Source: Burkholderia anthina (GTDB lineage: Bacteria > Pseudomonadota > Gammaproteobacteria > Burkholderiales > Burkholderiaceae). From it: a stretch of DNA of 64,000 nucleotides. This document shows positions 19,082 to 27,985 of this stretch, one piece after another (the first letter of the stretch is position 1; each line of letters starts with the position of its first letter). The position numbers and the translations under genes were made by a program. The stretch lies in assembly GCF_902498995.1 (NCBI RefSeq), contig NZ_CABVLY010000003.1, forward strand, positions 367,957-431,956. Reading direction: 5' to 3'. The notes below the pieces were generated by a model. It did no database searches, was not told the origin of the DNA, and worked only from the letters and a program-made list of their open reading frames with translations.

Positions 19082-21040
19082 TCAGGCTGCTGCGGCCGCG
19101 CGCGCGGCGGCGCGGCGGCCGAGCCACGCATCGACAAGCTGCGCGAAATTGCCGGCGACTTCGTCGATCAGCGCCTGGTCGTCGATCTGGCCGGCGAGCC
19201 ATTGGAGCGACGCGTCGGCCCACAGCGTGCGCCCGACCATGAAGCCCTTGACGATCGGGTCGGTCGCCGAACGGAAGCTGTCGACGAGATACTGCAGCGG
19301 CTGGTTCAGCCCGAGGATCACCGCGCCGCGGCAGTGCGGGTCGCGCTCGGCCACCAGCGCGGCGAGCCGCGCCCAGCCGTCGGCGCTCATCGGCGCGAGC
19401 TTCCACCACTCGGGCTTCACGCCGAGGTTGTAGAAGCGCGCGACCGTGCGCAGCACCGCGTCGTCCTCGGTGCCGGCCGGCGTGACCGCGCGCGGCGGAA
19501 TGATTTCCAGCAGCAACTCGTTGCCGCTCGCGCGCGTCGCTTCCCACAGCTCCATCACACGCTGCTCCTGCGCGACGCGCAGGTCGACGTCGTCGTCGGG
19601 GTGGTAGTGGACGAGGCACTTCACGACCTGCTCGGTCGGCCAGTGCGTGAGCGCCGAGCCGACCGAGCGCGTATCGTCGAAACACAGCGGCCGCGAGCCG
19701 GGCAGCTCGACCGGGCGGCCGACCCACCAGCCGCGCCCGGTCGCCGACGCGAGCGCGTCGCTGCCGTAGGCGCCGCCGTCGATCAGCACGCCGACGTGGC
19801 CTTCGATATGACGATCGCGCTCGACCTGTTCGGCCGCGCGCACGAGCAGGCGCTTGAGCGTCTTGATCCGCGCTTCGTCCGCGCCGGCCTGCACCGCGAG
19901 TTCGTAGAACTGGCTGCGATGGTCGAACGCCATCACGCACAGGTCGTTCCATTCGCGGCGCGGCACCGTCACGCGATGCAGGTGCGCGAGCGTGCGATCG
20001 GCGTCCACCTGCGGATTGCGGCTGCCGCCGAACCAGTGAGCGAGCTCGTCCGGCGTCGGCATCGCGGCCGAGCATGCGTGACGCGACACGACGATCGCGC
20101 CGCATGCATTCGCGATGCGTGTCGATTCGGCCCAGTCGCGCCCGCGCAGCAGCCCGGACAACAGGCCCGACAGGAACGCATCGCCCGCGCCGAGCACGTT
20201 CAGCACGTCGACGCGTTCGCCGTGGAAGGTCGGCGCATCGTCGATGCGCGCCGGGATGTCGCCCTCGATCACGCAGCAGCCGAGCGCGCCGCGCTTGACC
20301 ACCAGTGCGGCGCTGCTCGCGCGGCGCACCGCCTGCAGCGACGCGATCAGGTCGTGCGGCACGCCGCCCGCGATCAGGAATTCCTCTTCGGTGCCGACCA
20401 GCAGGTCGAATTCGCCGAGCACCTGCTGCAATTGCCGCGTGACCTGCGCATCCGGCACATAGCGGTTCTCGCCGGCGCCGCGCGCGGTCAGCCCCCACAG
20501 CACGGGCCGGTAGTCGATGTCGAGGATCCGCACGACGCCGTGGCGGCGCGCATACGCCAATGCCGTCAGCGACGCCTCGCGCGTGGCCGGCGTCGACAGA
20601 TGGGTGCCGGTGATCGCGAGCGCGCGGCAGCCGGCGATGAAGTCCTCGCGGATCTCGTCGGCGCGCACGGCCATGTCCGCGCAGTTCTCGCGTACGAACA
20701 GCAGCGGGAACGTATCGCGATCCTTCAGCCCGAGCAGCACCAGCGCGGTCAGCCGTTCCGGATCGGTCTGCAGCTGGCTCGTGTCGCAGCCTTCGCGCTC
20801 GAGCGTCTCGCGCACGAAGCGGCCCATCTGCTCGTCGCCGACGCGCGAAATCATCGCGGTCTTCAGCCCGAGCCGGGCGACGCCGAACGCGACGTTGCCC
20901 GACGAGCCGCCGAGATACATCTGGAAGCTGCGCGCGTCCTCCAGGCGGCTGCCGTACTGCTGCGCGTAAAGATCCACGGCGACGCGGCCGAGGCAGGCGA
21001 GATCGATGGGGCGGTCAGGCGGAAAGTTCAACGGGCTCAT
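19082..21040 (-). CDS. iolC: 5-dehydro-2-deoxygluconokinase fused to a DUF2090 aldolase-like domain
   Basis: The protein of about 652 residues joins two domains. Roughly residues 10-325 are a PfkB sugar kinase (LACLGRVAVDLYAQQYG, MYLGGSSGNVAFG, NVLGAGDAFLSGLLSG) that phosphorylates 2-deoxy-5-keto-gluconate. Residues from about 345 onward are a DUF2090 domain, thought to act as the class I-like aldolase for the same pathway. This fusion is known in several proteobacteria and would cover the IolC and IolJ steps. The start is uncertain: ATG at 21040 or GTG at 21067, which has AGGG nearby. It is the first gene of the leftward operon. Confidence 0.92.
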   Translation of the reverse strand: MSPLNFPPDRPIDLACLGRVAVDLYAQQYGSRLEDARSFQMYLGGSSGNVAFGVARLGLKTAMISRVGDEQMGRFVRETLEREGCDTSQLQTDPERLTALVLLGLKDRDTFPLLFVRENCADMAVRADEIREDFIAGCRALAITGTHLSTPATREASLTALAYARRHGVVRILDIDYRPVLWGLTARGAGENRYVPDAQVTRQLQQVLGEFDLLVGTEEEFLIAGGVPHDLIASLQAVRRASSAALVVKRGALGCCVIEGDIPARIDDAPTFHGERVDVLNVLGAGDAFLSGLLSGLLRGRDWAESTRIANACGAIVVSRHACSAAMPTPDELAHWFGGSRNPQVDADRTLAHLHRVTVPRREWNDLCVMAFDHRSQFYELAVQAGADEARIKTLKRLLVRAAEQVERDRHIEGHVGVLIDGGAYGSDALASATGRGWWVGRPVELPGSRPLCFDDTRSVGSALTHWPTEQVVKCLVHYHPDDDVDLRVAQEQRVMELWEATRASGNELLLEIIPPRAVTPAGTEDDAVLRTVARFYNLGVKPEWWKLAPMSADGWARLAALVAERDPHCRGAVILGLNQPLQYLVDSFRSATDPIVKGFMVGRTLWADASLQWLAGQIDDQALIDEVAGNFAQLVDAWLGRRAAARAAAAA

Positions 21041-21186
21041 ATCACGTATCACGCTCGCGGCCGGCACGTCGACCCTGCCGGCAGATTAGGGGACCGATCC
21101 AGTGACGGTGCTGCGTCACCTGTGCGGCGCGACGCGGGATCGCCTGCCGCAAGGAGTCGGGCTACGGAACGGAGTCTAGACTTTTT

Positions 21187-21200
21187 GGAAATCCAGTTCC
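21187..21200. promoter_or_regulatory. Candidate IolR operator 1, GGAA-N6-TTCC
   Basis: The sequence GGAAATCCAGTTCC is an exact GGAA-N6-TTCC palindrome in the divergent iol promoter region. From memory, the RpiR-type IolR of Sinorhizobium meliloti binds a motif of this form. The same form recurs before the RpiR gene at 27986. It is preceded by TTT, giving TTTGGAAA as an extended left half. Confidence 0.6.
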
Positions 21201-21216
21201 CTAGGTGAAATCACGT

Positions 21217-21230
21217 AGAAATAAATTTCC
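21217..21230. promoter_or_regulatory. Candidate IolR operator 2 (one mismatch)
   Basis: AGAAATAAATTTCC differs from GGAA-N6-TTCC by one base. Its centre is exactly 30 bp, about three helical turns, from that of operator 1. Read on the other strand it starts TTTGGAAATT, matching the extended left half of operator 1. Paired sites on one DNA face would suit cooperative binding. Confidence 0.5.
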
Positions 21231-21348
21231 AAATTCTCGAGGAAGTGATCTACAGTTTCATCCGGATGCTTCAGTCCGTATCGGACTCGGCCCGGCGGCG
21301 CGCAACGCGCCGCTTTCCGCCCCCCGGAGATGAGGAGACAGAGTGATC

Positions 21349-22275
21349 ATGAAGACCAAGCTGATGGCCGCCGCGGCTGCCACGATCCTGGCGATGCCGC
21401 TCGCGCATGCCGAGAAGATCGGCGTGACGATGGCATCGTTCGACGACACGTTCCTGACGATCCTGCGCAACAGCATCAGCGATGCCGCGAAGAAGGACGG
21501 CGCGACCGTGCAGATCGAGGACGGCGGCAACGACGTCGGCAAGCAGTTGAGCCAGGTCCAGAACATGATCGCGCAGAAGGTCGACGCGATCATCGTGAAC
21601 GCGGTCGACACCGACGCGACGCCGAAGATCACGAAGATGGTGACCGCGGCGAAGATTCCGCTCGTCTACGTGAACCGCAAGCCGGTCGATTTCGACAAGC
21701 TGCCGGCCGGCGTCGCGGTGGTCGCGTCCGACGAAAAGCAGTCGGGCACGCTGCAGGCGCGCCAGGTGTGCAAGCTGCTCGGCGGCAAGGGCGGCATCCT
21801 CGTGCTGATGGGCGAGCTGTCCAACGAGTCGGCGCGTGCGCGCACCAAGGACATCGAGGACGTGATCGCGACGAAGGACTGCTCCGGCATGACGATCGTC
21901 GACAAGCGCGAAGGCAAGTGGAGCCGCACGCAGGGCCAGGACATCACGATGAACTGGCTGAGCTCCGGGATGAAGTTCGACGCGATCGTGTCGAACAACG
22001 ACGAGATGGCGATCGGCGCGATCAACGCGTTGAAGGCGGCGCGCAAGTGGACGCCGAAGACGGTCGTTGCCGGCATCGACGCGACGCCGGACGGGCTCGC
22101 GTCGATGAAGAGCGGCGACCTGAAGGTGTCCGTGTACCAGAACGCGGCCGGGCAGGGTGAGCAGGCCGTCGCGGCCGCGCTCAAGCTCGCGAAGAAGCAG
22201 CCCGTCGACCGTTACGTGAACGTGCCGTTCGAGCTCGTCACGCCCGAGAACATGAACCAGTACGCCAAGCACTGA
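21349..22275 (+). CDS. Sugar (probably inositol) ABC transporter periplasmic binding protein
   Basis: This 308-residue protein is a periplasmic binding protein of the ribose/inositol group (Peripla_BP_4). A signal peptide MKTKLMAAAAATILAMPLAHA is followed by the mature EKIGVTMASFDDTFLTILRN, and the hinge and ligand regions show NAVDTDA and VSNNDEMAIGAINAL. The place at the head of an operon with iolG and opposite iolC argues for myo-inositol as ligand. A GTG at 21343 is an alternative start only two codons upstream; GAGGAGA precedes both. Confidence 0.92.
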   Translation: MKTKLMAAAAATILAMPLAHAEKIGVTMASFDDTFLTILRNSISDAAKKDGATVQIEDGGNDVGKQLSQVQNMIAQKVDAIIVNAVDTDATPKITKMVTAAKIPLVYVNRKPVDFDKLPAGVAVVASDEKQSGTLQARQVCKLLGGKGGILVLMGELSNESARARTKDIEDVIATKDCSGMTIVDKREGKWSRTQGQDITMNWLSSGMKFDAIVSNNDEMAIGAINALKAARKWTPKTVVAGIDATPDGLASMKSGDLKVSVYQNAAGQGEQAVAAALKLAKKQPVDRYVNVPFELVTPENMNQYAKH

Positions 22276-22342
22276 CCGGCTTTTCCGCTGAACTGCGCGG
22301 CCCGGCGCGTCCGGGTTCGCGTGTGACTTTCGAGGAACGTCC

Positions 22343-23908
22343 ATGTTTACAGCCAGGATGGCGCGCTCGATGGCCAGCGATGACGCGCCGGCCGCGTCGT
22401 TCGCCGCGCCCGGTGCGTCCGTTTCCGATTGCCTGCTCGAGGTGCGCGGCGTCGGCAAGTCGTTTCCCGGCGTCGTCGCGCTCGACGGCGTGCAGTTCCG
22501 TGTGCGCCGCGGCACCGTTCACGCGCTGATGGGCGAGAACGGCGCGGGCAAGTCGACGCTGATGAAGATCATCGCGGGCGTCTATACGCCCGACAAGGGC
22601 GAGATCCTGATCAAGGGCGCGCCCGTCACGCTGAACGGGCCGCTCGACGCGCTCGACCGCGGCATCGCGATGATCCACCAGGAACTCAACCTGATGCCGT
22701 ACATGACGGTCGCGGAGAACATCTGGATCCGCCGCGAGCCGAAGAACCGTTTCGGCCTGATCGATCACGCCGAACTGCGCCGCCGCACCGCCGCGCTGTT
22801 CGAGCGGCTGTCGATCGACATCGACCCGGAAGCCGACGTGCGCACGCTGACGGTCGCGAGCCGCCAGATGGTCGAGATCGCGAAGGCCGTGTCGTTCGAC
22901 TCGGACGTGCTGATCATGGACGAGCCGACTTCCGCGCTGACCGACAAGGAGGTCACGCACCTGTTCCGGATCATTCGCCAGCTGCGCGAGCAGGGCAAGG
23001 GCATCGTCTACATCACGCACAAGATGAACGAGCTGTTCGAGATCGCCGACGAGTTCTCGGTGTTCCGCGACGGCAAGTACATCGGCACGCACGCATCGAC
23101 CGACGTCACGCGCGACGACATCATCCGGATGATGGTCGGCCGCGAGATCACGCAGATGTTCCCGAAGGAGGCGGTGCCGATCGGCGAGGTCGTGCTGGCG
23201 GTGAAGAACCTCGGCGTCGACGGCGTGTTCCGCGACGTGAGCTTCGAGCTGCGCGCGGGCGAGATCCTCGGCGTCGCGGGCCTCGTCGGCTCGGGGCGCT
23301 CGAACGTCGCCGAGGCGCTGTTCGGTGTCGTGCCGGCCACGTCCGGCGAGATCCTGATCGACGGCAAGCCGGTGCGGATCGCCACGCCCGCGCAGGCGAT
23401 GAAGCACGGGATGGCGTTCCTGACCGAAGACCGCAAGGACACCGGCTGCTTCCTGAATCTCGACCTGCTCGCGAACATGGAAGCGGCGGTGCTCAGCAAC
23501 CGCTACGTGAAGTTCAACTTCGTGCAGCAGGCGCAGCTCAGGCGCGACTGCGAGGCAATGAGCCGGATGCTGCGCGTGAAGACGCCGGGGCTGCACGAGG
23601 AAATCCAGAACCTGTCGGGCGGCAACCAGCAGAAGGTGCTGATCGGCCGCTGGCTGTTGACGCAGCCGCGCATCCTGATCCTCGACGAACCGACGCGCGG
23701 CATCGACGTCGGCGCGAAAGCCGAGATTCACCGGCTCGTCAGCGCGCTCGCCGGCAAGGGTGTCGCAGTCCTGATGATCTCGTCGGAGATGCCGGAGGTG
23801 CTCGGCATGAGCGACCGCGTGATGGTGATGCACGAAGGCCGCATGACCGGGATCGTCGAGCGCAAGGACGCCGACCAGGTCCGCATCATGGATCTCGCGT
23901 CGCGTTGA
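22343..23908 (+). CDS. Sugar ABC transporter ATPase, two nucleotide-binding domains
   Basis: The 521-residue protein has two ABC domains, as in RbsA/MglA. The first has Walker [10 protein letters not shown] and Walker [14 protein letters not shown]. The second has the degenerate Walker [10 protein letters not shown] usual in this family, with LSGGNQQKV and [19 protein letters not shown] intact. It powers uptake of the sugar, probably myo-inositol. It lies 67 bases after the binding-protein gene and 27 bases before the permease gene. The first 30 residues are a variable extension, and a later start at the ATG of MASDDAP is possible. Confidence 0.93.
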   Translation: MFTARMARSMASDDAPAASFAAPGASVSDCLLEVRGVGKSFPGVVALDGVQFRVRRGTVHALMGENGAGKSTLMKIIAGVYTPDKGEILIKGAPVTLNGPLDALDRGIAMIHQELNLMPYMTVAENIWIRREPKNRFGLIDHAELRRRTAALFERLSIDIDPEADVRTLTVASRQMVEIAKAVSFDSDVLIMDEPTSALTDKEVTHLFRIIRQLREQGKGIVYITHKMNELFEIADEFSVFRDGKYIGTHASTDVTRDDIIRMMVGREITQMFPKEAVPIGEVVLAVKNLGVDGVFRDVSFELRAGEILGVAGLVGSGRSNVAEALFGVVPATSGEILIDGKPVRIATPAQAMKHGMAFLTEDRKDTGCFLNLDLLANMEAAVLSNRYVKFNFVQQAQLRRDCEAMSRMLRVKTPGLHEEIQNLSGGNQQKVLIGRWLLTQPRILILDEPTRGIDVGAKAEIHRLVSALAGKGVAVLMISSEMPEVLGMSDRVMVMHEGRMTGIVERKDADQVRIMDLASR

Positions 23909-23935
23909 GCCGAAACAAGCATGGAGACAACTGAA

Positions 23936-24961
23936 ATGGGCAATCTGAATCCGGTCGCGGACGCGCAGTCCATGACGATCAAGACGCGGCACGCCAAATG
24001 GCCGCCCGAACTGAGCATCTTTCTCGTGCTGGTGGGCATCAGCCTGTTCTTCGAGGTGATCGGCTGGGTCGTGGTCGGCCAGAGCTTCCTGTTCAACGCG
24101 GAGCGGCTCGAAATCATCGTGCTGCAGATGGCCGTGATCGGCATCATCGCGGTCGGCGTGAACCTCGTGATCATCACGAGCGGGATCGACCTGTCGTCGG
24201 GGTCGGTCGTCGCGGCCGCCGCCGTCGTGTCGGCCAGCCTCGCGCAGGTGTCGGATTTTCCGCGCGCGGTGTTCCCGCACCTGACCGACCTGCCGATCAT
24301 CTGGCCGGTGCTGGCCGGCGTGTGCGTCGGGCTGCTGGTGGGCCTGCTGAACGGGTCGCTGATCGCGCTGACGGGCATCCCGCCGTTCATCGCGACGCTC
24401 GGCACGATGGTCGCCGCGCGCGGCTTCGCGAAGTGGTTCACCAACGGGATGCCGGTGTCGATGCTGACCGACCAGTTCGCGGCGATCGGCGCGGGCGCGA
24501 ACCCGGTGATCATCTTCCTGGTGGTGGCGGCGATCTTCCACGTCGTGCTGCGCTACACGCGCTTCGGCAAGTACACGTATGCGATCGGCGCGAACCGCCA
24601 TGCGGCCGTCGTGTCGGGCATCAACGTCACGCGTCACCTGGTGTTCGTCTACGCGATCGCCGGCCTCCTGAGCGGGATCGCGGGCACCGTGACGGCCGCG
24701 CGCGCGATCTCCGGCCAGTCGGGCATGGGCGTGATGTACGAGCTCGATGCGATCGCGGCGGTCGTGATCGGCGGCACGTCGCTGTCGGGCGGCCTCGGGC
24801 GCGTGACGGGCACCGTGATCGGCGTGCTGATCCTCGGCGTGATGACGTCGGGCTTCACCTTCATCCGGATCGACGCGTACTACCAGGAGATGGTCAAGGG
24901 CGCGATCATCGTCGCGGCCGTGATCGCCGACCAGTATCGCAACAAGAAGACGCGCCGCTGA
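23936..24961 (+). CDS. Sugar ABC transporter permease (RbsC family)
   Basis: This 341-residue inner-membrane permease belongs to the RbsC/ribose-inositol family. Typical segments are [34 protein letters not shown] and [19 protein letters not shown] prefer the ATG at 23936 over that at 23921 because GGAGACAACTGAA, a ribosome-binding site, lies between them. Together with the two preceding genes it makes a complete importer, probably for myo-inositol. Confidence 0.92.
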   Translation: MGNLNPVADAQSMTIKTRHAKWPPELSIFLVLVGISLFFEVIGWVVVGQSFLFNAERLEIIVLQMAVIGIIAVGVNLVIITSGIDLSSGSVVAAAAVVSASLAQVSDFPRAVFPHLTDLPIIWPVLAGVCVGLLVGLLNGSLIALTGIPPFIATLGTMVAARGFAKWFTNGMPVSMLTDQFAAIGAGANPVIIFLVVAAIFHVVLRYTRFGKYTYAIGANRHAAVVSGINVTRHLVFVYAIAGLLSGIAGTVTAARAISGQSGMGVMYELDAIAAVVIGGTSLSGGLGRVTGTVIGVLILGVMTSGFTFIRIDAYYQEMVKGAIIVAAVIADQYRNKKTRR

Positions 24962-25064
24962 GCGCCGGCTGCCGGTTTCGCGATCGGCGGCGGTGCACGG
25001 ACGCATGACTGGCGAGCGCGGCACGGGCCGCGCCGCTGATGAACGAAAGACTGGAGATATCCGG

Positions 25065-26078
25065 ATGACCTTGCAAATCGGCGTGATCGGCTGCGGCGCG
25101 ATCGGCCAGGACCATATTCGCAGGCTGACGCGCACGCTGTCCGGCGCGCGCGTGGTGGCCGTCACCGACATCGATGCGCAGCAGGCGCGCGACGCGGTGA
25201 CGAAATACGCGCTCGACGCGGAAATCCATGGCGACGGCCATGAAGTGATCGCGGCGGCCGATGTGCAGGCCGTGCTCGTCACGTCGTGGGGGCCGACGCA
25301 CGAAGCGTTCGTGCTCGATGCGATCGCGCACGGCAAGCCGGTGTTCTGCGAGAAACCGCTCGCGGTGACGGCCGACGGCTGCATGCGGATCGTCGAGGCC
25401 GAGCGCGCGCACGGCAAGCGGCTGGTGCAGGTCGGCTTCATGCGTCCGTACGACGAAGGCTATCGCGCGCTCAAGCGCGTGATCGACAGCGGCGAGATCG
25501 GCGCGCCGCTGATGCTGCATTGCGCGCACCGCAACCAGTCGGTCGGCGAGCGCTACACCACCGACATGGCGATCACCGATACGCTGATCCACGAACTCGA
25601 CGTGTTGCGCTGGCTGCTCGGCGAGGACTATGCGAGCGCGCAGGTCGTCTACCCGAAGAAGACGCGTCACGCGAGCGCGCATCTCGCCGATCCGCAGATC
25701 GTGCTGCTCGAAACCGCGAGCGGCGTGCGCATCGACGTGGAGATCTTCGTCAACTGCCAGTACGGCTACGACATCCAGTGCGAGGTGGTCGGCGAGAACG
25801 GCATCGCCAAGCTGCCCGATCCGCCGGCCGTCGGCCTCAAGCATGCGGCGCGGCGATCGGTCGAGATCATGACCGACTGGAAGGAGCGCTTCATTGCATC
25901 GTACGACGTCGAGCTGCAGGCGTTTATCGACGGCGTGCGGCAGGGTGCGCTCACCGGTCCGTCCGCGTGGGACGGCTACGCGGCGGCGGTCGCGGCCGAC
26001 GCCTGCGTGCGCGCCCAGCAGAGCGGGGCGGTCGAGCCGGTCGCGATGGCCGAACGTCCCGCGTTCTATCGCGGCTGA
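25065..26078 (+). CDS. iolG: Myo-inositol 2-dehydrogenase
   Basis: IolG oxidises myo-inositol to 2-keto-myo-inositol (scyllo-inosose) with NAD+, the first catabolic step. The 337-residue protein has the Rossmann motif [12 protein letters not shown], the catalytic CEKPLA, and [17 protein letters not shown] with the conserved Asp/His of the Gfo/Idh/MocA family. CTGGAGATATCCGG precedes the ATG at 25065. It follows the permease gene by 103 bases in the same direction. Confidence 0.94.
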   Translation: MTLQIGVIGCGAIGQDHIRRLTRTLSGARVVAVTDIDAQQARDAVTKYALDAEIHGDGHEVIAAADVQAVLVTSWGPTHEAFVLDAIAHGKPVFCEKPLAVTADGCMRIVEAERAHGKRLVQVGFMRPYDEGYRALKRVIDSGEIGAPLMLHCAHRNQSVGERYTTDMAITDTLIHELDVLRWLLGEDYASAQVVYPKKTRHASAHLADPQIVLLETASGVRIDVEIFVNCQYGYDIQCEVVGENGIAKLPDPPAVGLKHAARRSVEIMTDWKERFIASYDVELQAFIDGVRQGALTGPSAWDGYAAAVAADACVRAQQSGAVEPVAMAERPAFYRG

Positions 26079-26137
26079 ATCGTGGCCGCGTCGCCATGCC
26101 CGCGGCCGCGTGCCGCCTTCCCGCCGGACTGACCGAC

Positions 26138-26476
26138 ATGACGATGAAGATTGGCTGCACGCCCTGCTGCTGGGGCGTCGACGACGTGAACAACCCGCAC
26201 CTGCCGCCGTGGCGGCACGTGCTCGCCGAAGCCGCGCAGGCCGGCTACTCGGGCATCGAGCTCGGGTCGTACGGCTATATCCCGCTCGCGCGCGGCGTGA
26301 TGTGCCCGATCGGCACCGGCGCGCTCGACTACCCGTCGATCCGCCGCGCGCGCGACGATATCGGCTATGCCGGCTACATCACGATCGAACAGGCGCGCGA
26401 TCCGCGCAACGCCGGCACGAGCCTGCGCGATGTCGCGGCGAGCCGCGCGTTTCTCGCGTCGGCCGGTTTCGCTTGA
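26138..26476 (+). pseudogene. TIM-barrel sugar isomerase/epimerase, internally deleted (IolE/IolH-like)
   Basis: The reading frame encodes only 112 residues, while xylose-isomerase-like TIM-barrel proteins of this kind have about 270-310. The first 50 or so residues match an intact N-terminus (MTMKIGCTPCCWGVDDVNN, then GYSGIELGSYGYIPL). The next residues (GVMCPIGTGALDYPSI, GYAGYITIEQARDP) match the last strands and helices of the barrel. The middle, with most metal ligands, is missing without a frame shift. The join lies near 26284-26300 in a GCGCGCG stretch. The protein cannot form a normal barrel, so I call it a remnant. An assembly error is possible. Confidence 0.8.
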
Positions 26477-26541
26477 GCGAGCGGCCGTCTGGATCTCTGA
26501 ATACCTGAACACATGAAGACGAACCGGGAACACGAACAATC

Positions 26542-27714
26542 ATGATCGACGGACAGATTCTGCTGGGACATTCGATTCCCTGGGGCATGGTCGGCGGCGG
26601 CCTCGGCAGCCAGATCGGCTACAGCCACCGGTCGGCCGCGCTGCGCGACGGCAGCTTCCGGCTGGTCGCCGGCGCGTTCGACATCGATGCTGAACGCGGC
26701 CGCCAGTTCGGCGTGAAGCTCGGCGTCGACGCCGCGCGCTGCTATGCCGACTACCGGACGATGTTCGAGGCCGAGGCGAGCCGCGCGGACGGCATCCGCG
26801 CGGTATCGATCGCGACGCCGAACAACACGCACTTCGAGATCTGCCGCGCCGCGCTGAACGCCGGGCTGCACGTGGTCTGCGAGAAACCGCTGTGCTTCAC
26901 GACCGAGGAGGCCGAAACGCTGCAGCGTCTGTCGGTCGAGAAGAACCGGATCGTCGGCGTCGCATACGGCTATTCCGGCCACCAGATGATCGAGCAGGCG
27001 CGCGAGATGATCGCGCGCGGCGATCTCGGCGAGATCCGCATCGTGCAGATGCAGTTCGCGCACGGCTTTCACAGCGAAGGCGTCGAGGCCGCGAGCGCGG
27101 CCGCGCGCTGGCGCGTCGATCCGAAATTCGCGGGGCCGAGCTACGTGCTCGGCGACATCGGCACGCATCCGCTGTACATCTCGGAAGTGATGGCGCCGGC
27201 GCTGAAGATCCGCCGGCTGATGTGTTCGCGGCAGAGCTTCGTGAAAAGCCGCGCGCCGCTCGAGGACAACGCGTTCACGATCATGGAATACGACACCGGC
27301 GCGATCGGCTACGTCTGGTCGAGCGCGGTGAACGCGGGCTCGATGCACGGGCAGAAGGTGCGCGTGATCGGCTCGAAGGCGAGCGTCGAATGGTGGGACG
27401 AGCATCCGAACCAGTTGCGCTACGAGATCCAGGGGCAGCCCGCGCAGGTGCTCGATCGCGGGATGGGGTATCTGCATCCGGAGGCGTTGCGCGAGGACCG
27501 CATCGGCGCCGGGCATCCGGAAGGGCTGTTCGAAGCGTGGTCGAACCTCTATGCACGCTTCGCGCTCGCGATGGATGCGGCCGATCGCGGCGACGCCGAT
27601 GCGCTGAAGCACATCCGCTATCCGGACGTCCATGCGGGCGTCGAGGGCGTGCGCTGGGTCGAGCACTGCGTGCGTTCGGCCGACGCGGGCGGCGTGTGGA
27701 TCGACTATCGTTGA
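26542..27714 (+). CDS. Gfo/Idh/MocA-family oxidoreductase, probable inositol-type dehydrogenase
   Basis: This 390-residue NAD(P)-dependent dehydrogenase has a glycine-rich GMVGGGLGSQIG start, the catalytic CEKPLCFTTEEAE, and LGDIGTHPLYISEVM with the conserved Asp/His pair. It is longer than IolG and represents a different branch, of the kind often found beside inositol genes and used for scyllo-inositol or another isomer. The exact substrate is inference from position. It lies 65 bases after the deleted isomerase gene. Confidence 0.87.
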   Translation: MIDGQILLGHSIPWGMVGGGLGSQIGYSHRSAALRDGSFRLVAGAFDIDAERGRQFGVKLGVDAARCYADYRTMFEAEASRADGIRAVSIATPNNTHFEICRAALNAGLHVVCEKPLCFTTEEAETLQRLSVEKNRIVGVAYGYSGHQMIEQAREMIARGDLGEIRIVQMQFAHGFHSEGVEAASAAARWRVDPKFAGPSYVLGDIGTHPLYISEVMAPALKIRRLMCSRQSFVKSRAPLEDNAFTIMEYDTGAIGYVWSSAVNAGSMHGQKVRVIGSKASVEWWDEHPNQLRYEIQGQPAQVLDRGMGYLHPEALREDRIGAGHPEGLFEAWSNLYARFALAMDAADRGDADALKHIRYPDVHAGVEGVRWVEHCVRSADAGGVWIDYR

Positions 27715-27797
27715 GCATCGCAGGCCGGCGCGGCGCGTCGAGGGCCGGGCGCCGGCCTCGGTACACACCCTAATCTTTACGGCGTTGCAAGGCCGTT

Positions 27798-27811
27798 GGA
27801 AAATTGTTTCC
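27798..27811. promoter_or_regulatory. Candidate IolR operator 3, GGAA-N6-TTCC
   Basis: GGAAAATTGTTTCC fits GGAA-N6-TTCC exactly and stands in the 271-bp gap before the RpiR-type regulator gene, 175 bases from its ATG. With the preceding bases it reads TTGGAAA, as operator 1 does. This suggests that the regulator controls its own gene as well as the iol operons. Confidence 0.58.
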
Positions 27812-27985
27812 GGCATTGCAGTGGAGCGTCGGCAGGTGATGATCGAGCGCGTGGGAGCGAGCGTGCGGCACGGGCCGTGCCGCAAACGTGATTAAATTCG
27901 CCCTTCATGCATGTTTCCAGGTGAGTCCCGGGCCGCGTCGGTCAGTATCGCGCGCGCACCGGGGCCGTCAACTTCGCGCTATCCG

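Larger units (their letters stand above)
21041..21348. promoter_or_regulatory. Divergent iol promoter region
   Basis: This 308-bp gap separates the leftward iolC operon from the rightward transporter operon. Its middle (about 21180-21265) is much richer in A and T than its surroundings and contains two operator-like palindromes (see the following entries). I see no clear sigma-70 pair; a weak rightward pair TTCCAA (21227) and TACAGT (21251) with an 18-bp spacer would overlap the second palindrome. Confidence 0.6.

Noticed and set aside
22238..25441. A very long open frame on the minus strand, over a thousand codons, antisense to the inositol transporter genes
   Set aside because: The plus strand encodes three clear ABC-transporter proteins here. 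The antisense frame has a low-complexity His/Arg/Asp/Val-rich composition typical of reversed GC-rich codons, and no domain.
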